From contig NC_087071.1 of assembly GCF_963678635.1 (NCBI RefSeq), positions 4,045,624 through 4,109,623 on the forward strand: a stretch of 64,000 nt of DNA, read 5' to 3'. This DNA is from Symsagittifera roscoffensis (lineage: Eukaryota; Xenacoelomorpha; Acoela; Convolutidae). Below, one piece after another: positions 63,713 to 64,000 of this stretch. Each line of letters begins with the position of its first letter. The first letter of the stretch is position 1. The translations under genes and the position numbers were made by a program. A model generated the notes under the pieces. That model searched no databases. It was not told the DNA's origin and saw nothing but the letters and a program-made list of their open reading frames with translations.

Positions 63713-64000
63713 ATCAAAATTAAGTTTTTTTGAATTTTCTTGAATCAAAACGTTGACACAGTAGTTTTTTCACTTTCAAATATTGGCATATGATGATATC
63801 ATAGTGATGCAGTCAAATATTTTTGCTTTGGTAACTTTTGCTCAAAAAATCAAGAAATTTTCCAGCAAAATTAAAAAACATCAAGTTTTAAATGTGATCC
63901 CGCACCGGAGTTTCATGGATAATAATCAATTATAGTGGAAAGTTGTTGTCTAAAATATTGTTATTATTAGATGCTATTGTTGCAAGTTAAGAATACAAAA

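Overview
This looks like nuclear DNA of an AT-rich animal genome. The evidence is GT-AG introns of up to several kilobases, a multi-exon gene of an animal-typical family (PLAT-repeat, LOXHD1-like), Ty3/Gypsy LTR retrotransposons and many MITE-like repeats. There is no operon structure, and long reading frames are rare outside transposons. I cannot name the species.

Layout. (1) 1-14,800: repeat-rich non-coding DNA. It holds a tandem duplication at 3.27-6.09 kb with a near-identical 336-bp block, a possible 46-residue ORF with a lipidation-type N-terminus (6740-6880), a fold-back MITE, a TIR element with an internal GGAATCC-motif array (8049-8634), a 1.2-kb tandem duplication carrying minisatellites (10.29-12.66 kb), an inverted minisatellite (13.2-13.56 kb) and a further tandem duplication (13.67-14.6 kb). 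(2) 14,813-35,581, minus strand: eight internal exons of a LOXHD1-like gene. Every splice junction is GT-AG and phase-compatible, and together they encode about 375 residues with two PLAT domains and a possible beta-trefoil-like segment. Two decayed Ty3/Gypsy elements sit in its introns on the opposite strand: element A (16,275-23,138, TSD GGTTA) and element B (28,407-34,848, TSD GACTT). (3) 35.6-52.4 kb: a mosaic of duplicated modules. Two related Ty3/Gypsy elements truncated in RT (C at 37.2 kb, D at 44.8 kb) are each joined at the same point to an unclassified minus-strand ORF family, then to a module with CTTGCAAG-type palindromic arrays, then to a long-TIR element. (4) 52.4-64 kb: more copies of these repeats, one exon-like fragment resembling a rhodopsin-type GPCR, a 200-bp assembly gap and long AT-rich DNA with nothing recognisable.

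The only host gene I support with confidence is the LOXHD1-like one. Family knowledge suggests a membrane-associated, PLAT-repeat protein of ciliated or stereociliated cells. Its first and last exons are outside the window or not recognised. All autonomous transposons here carry stops, frameshifts or truncations and appear dead.
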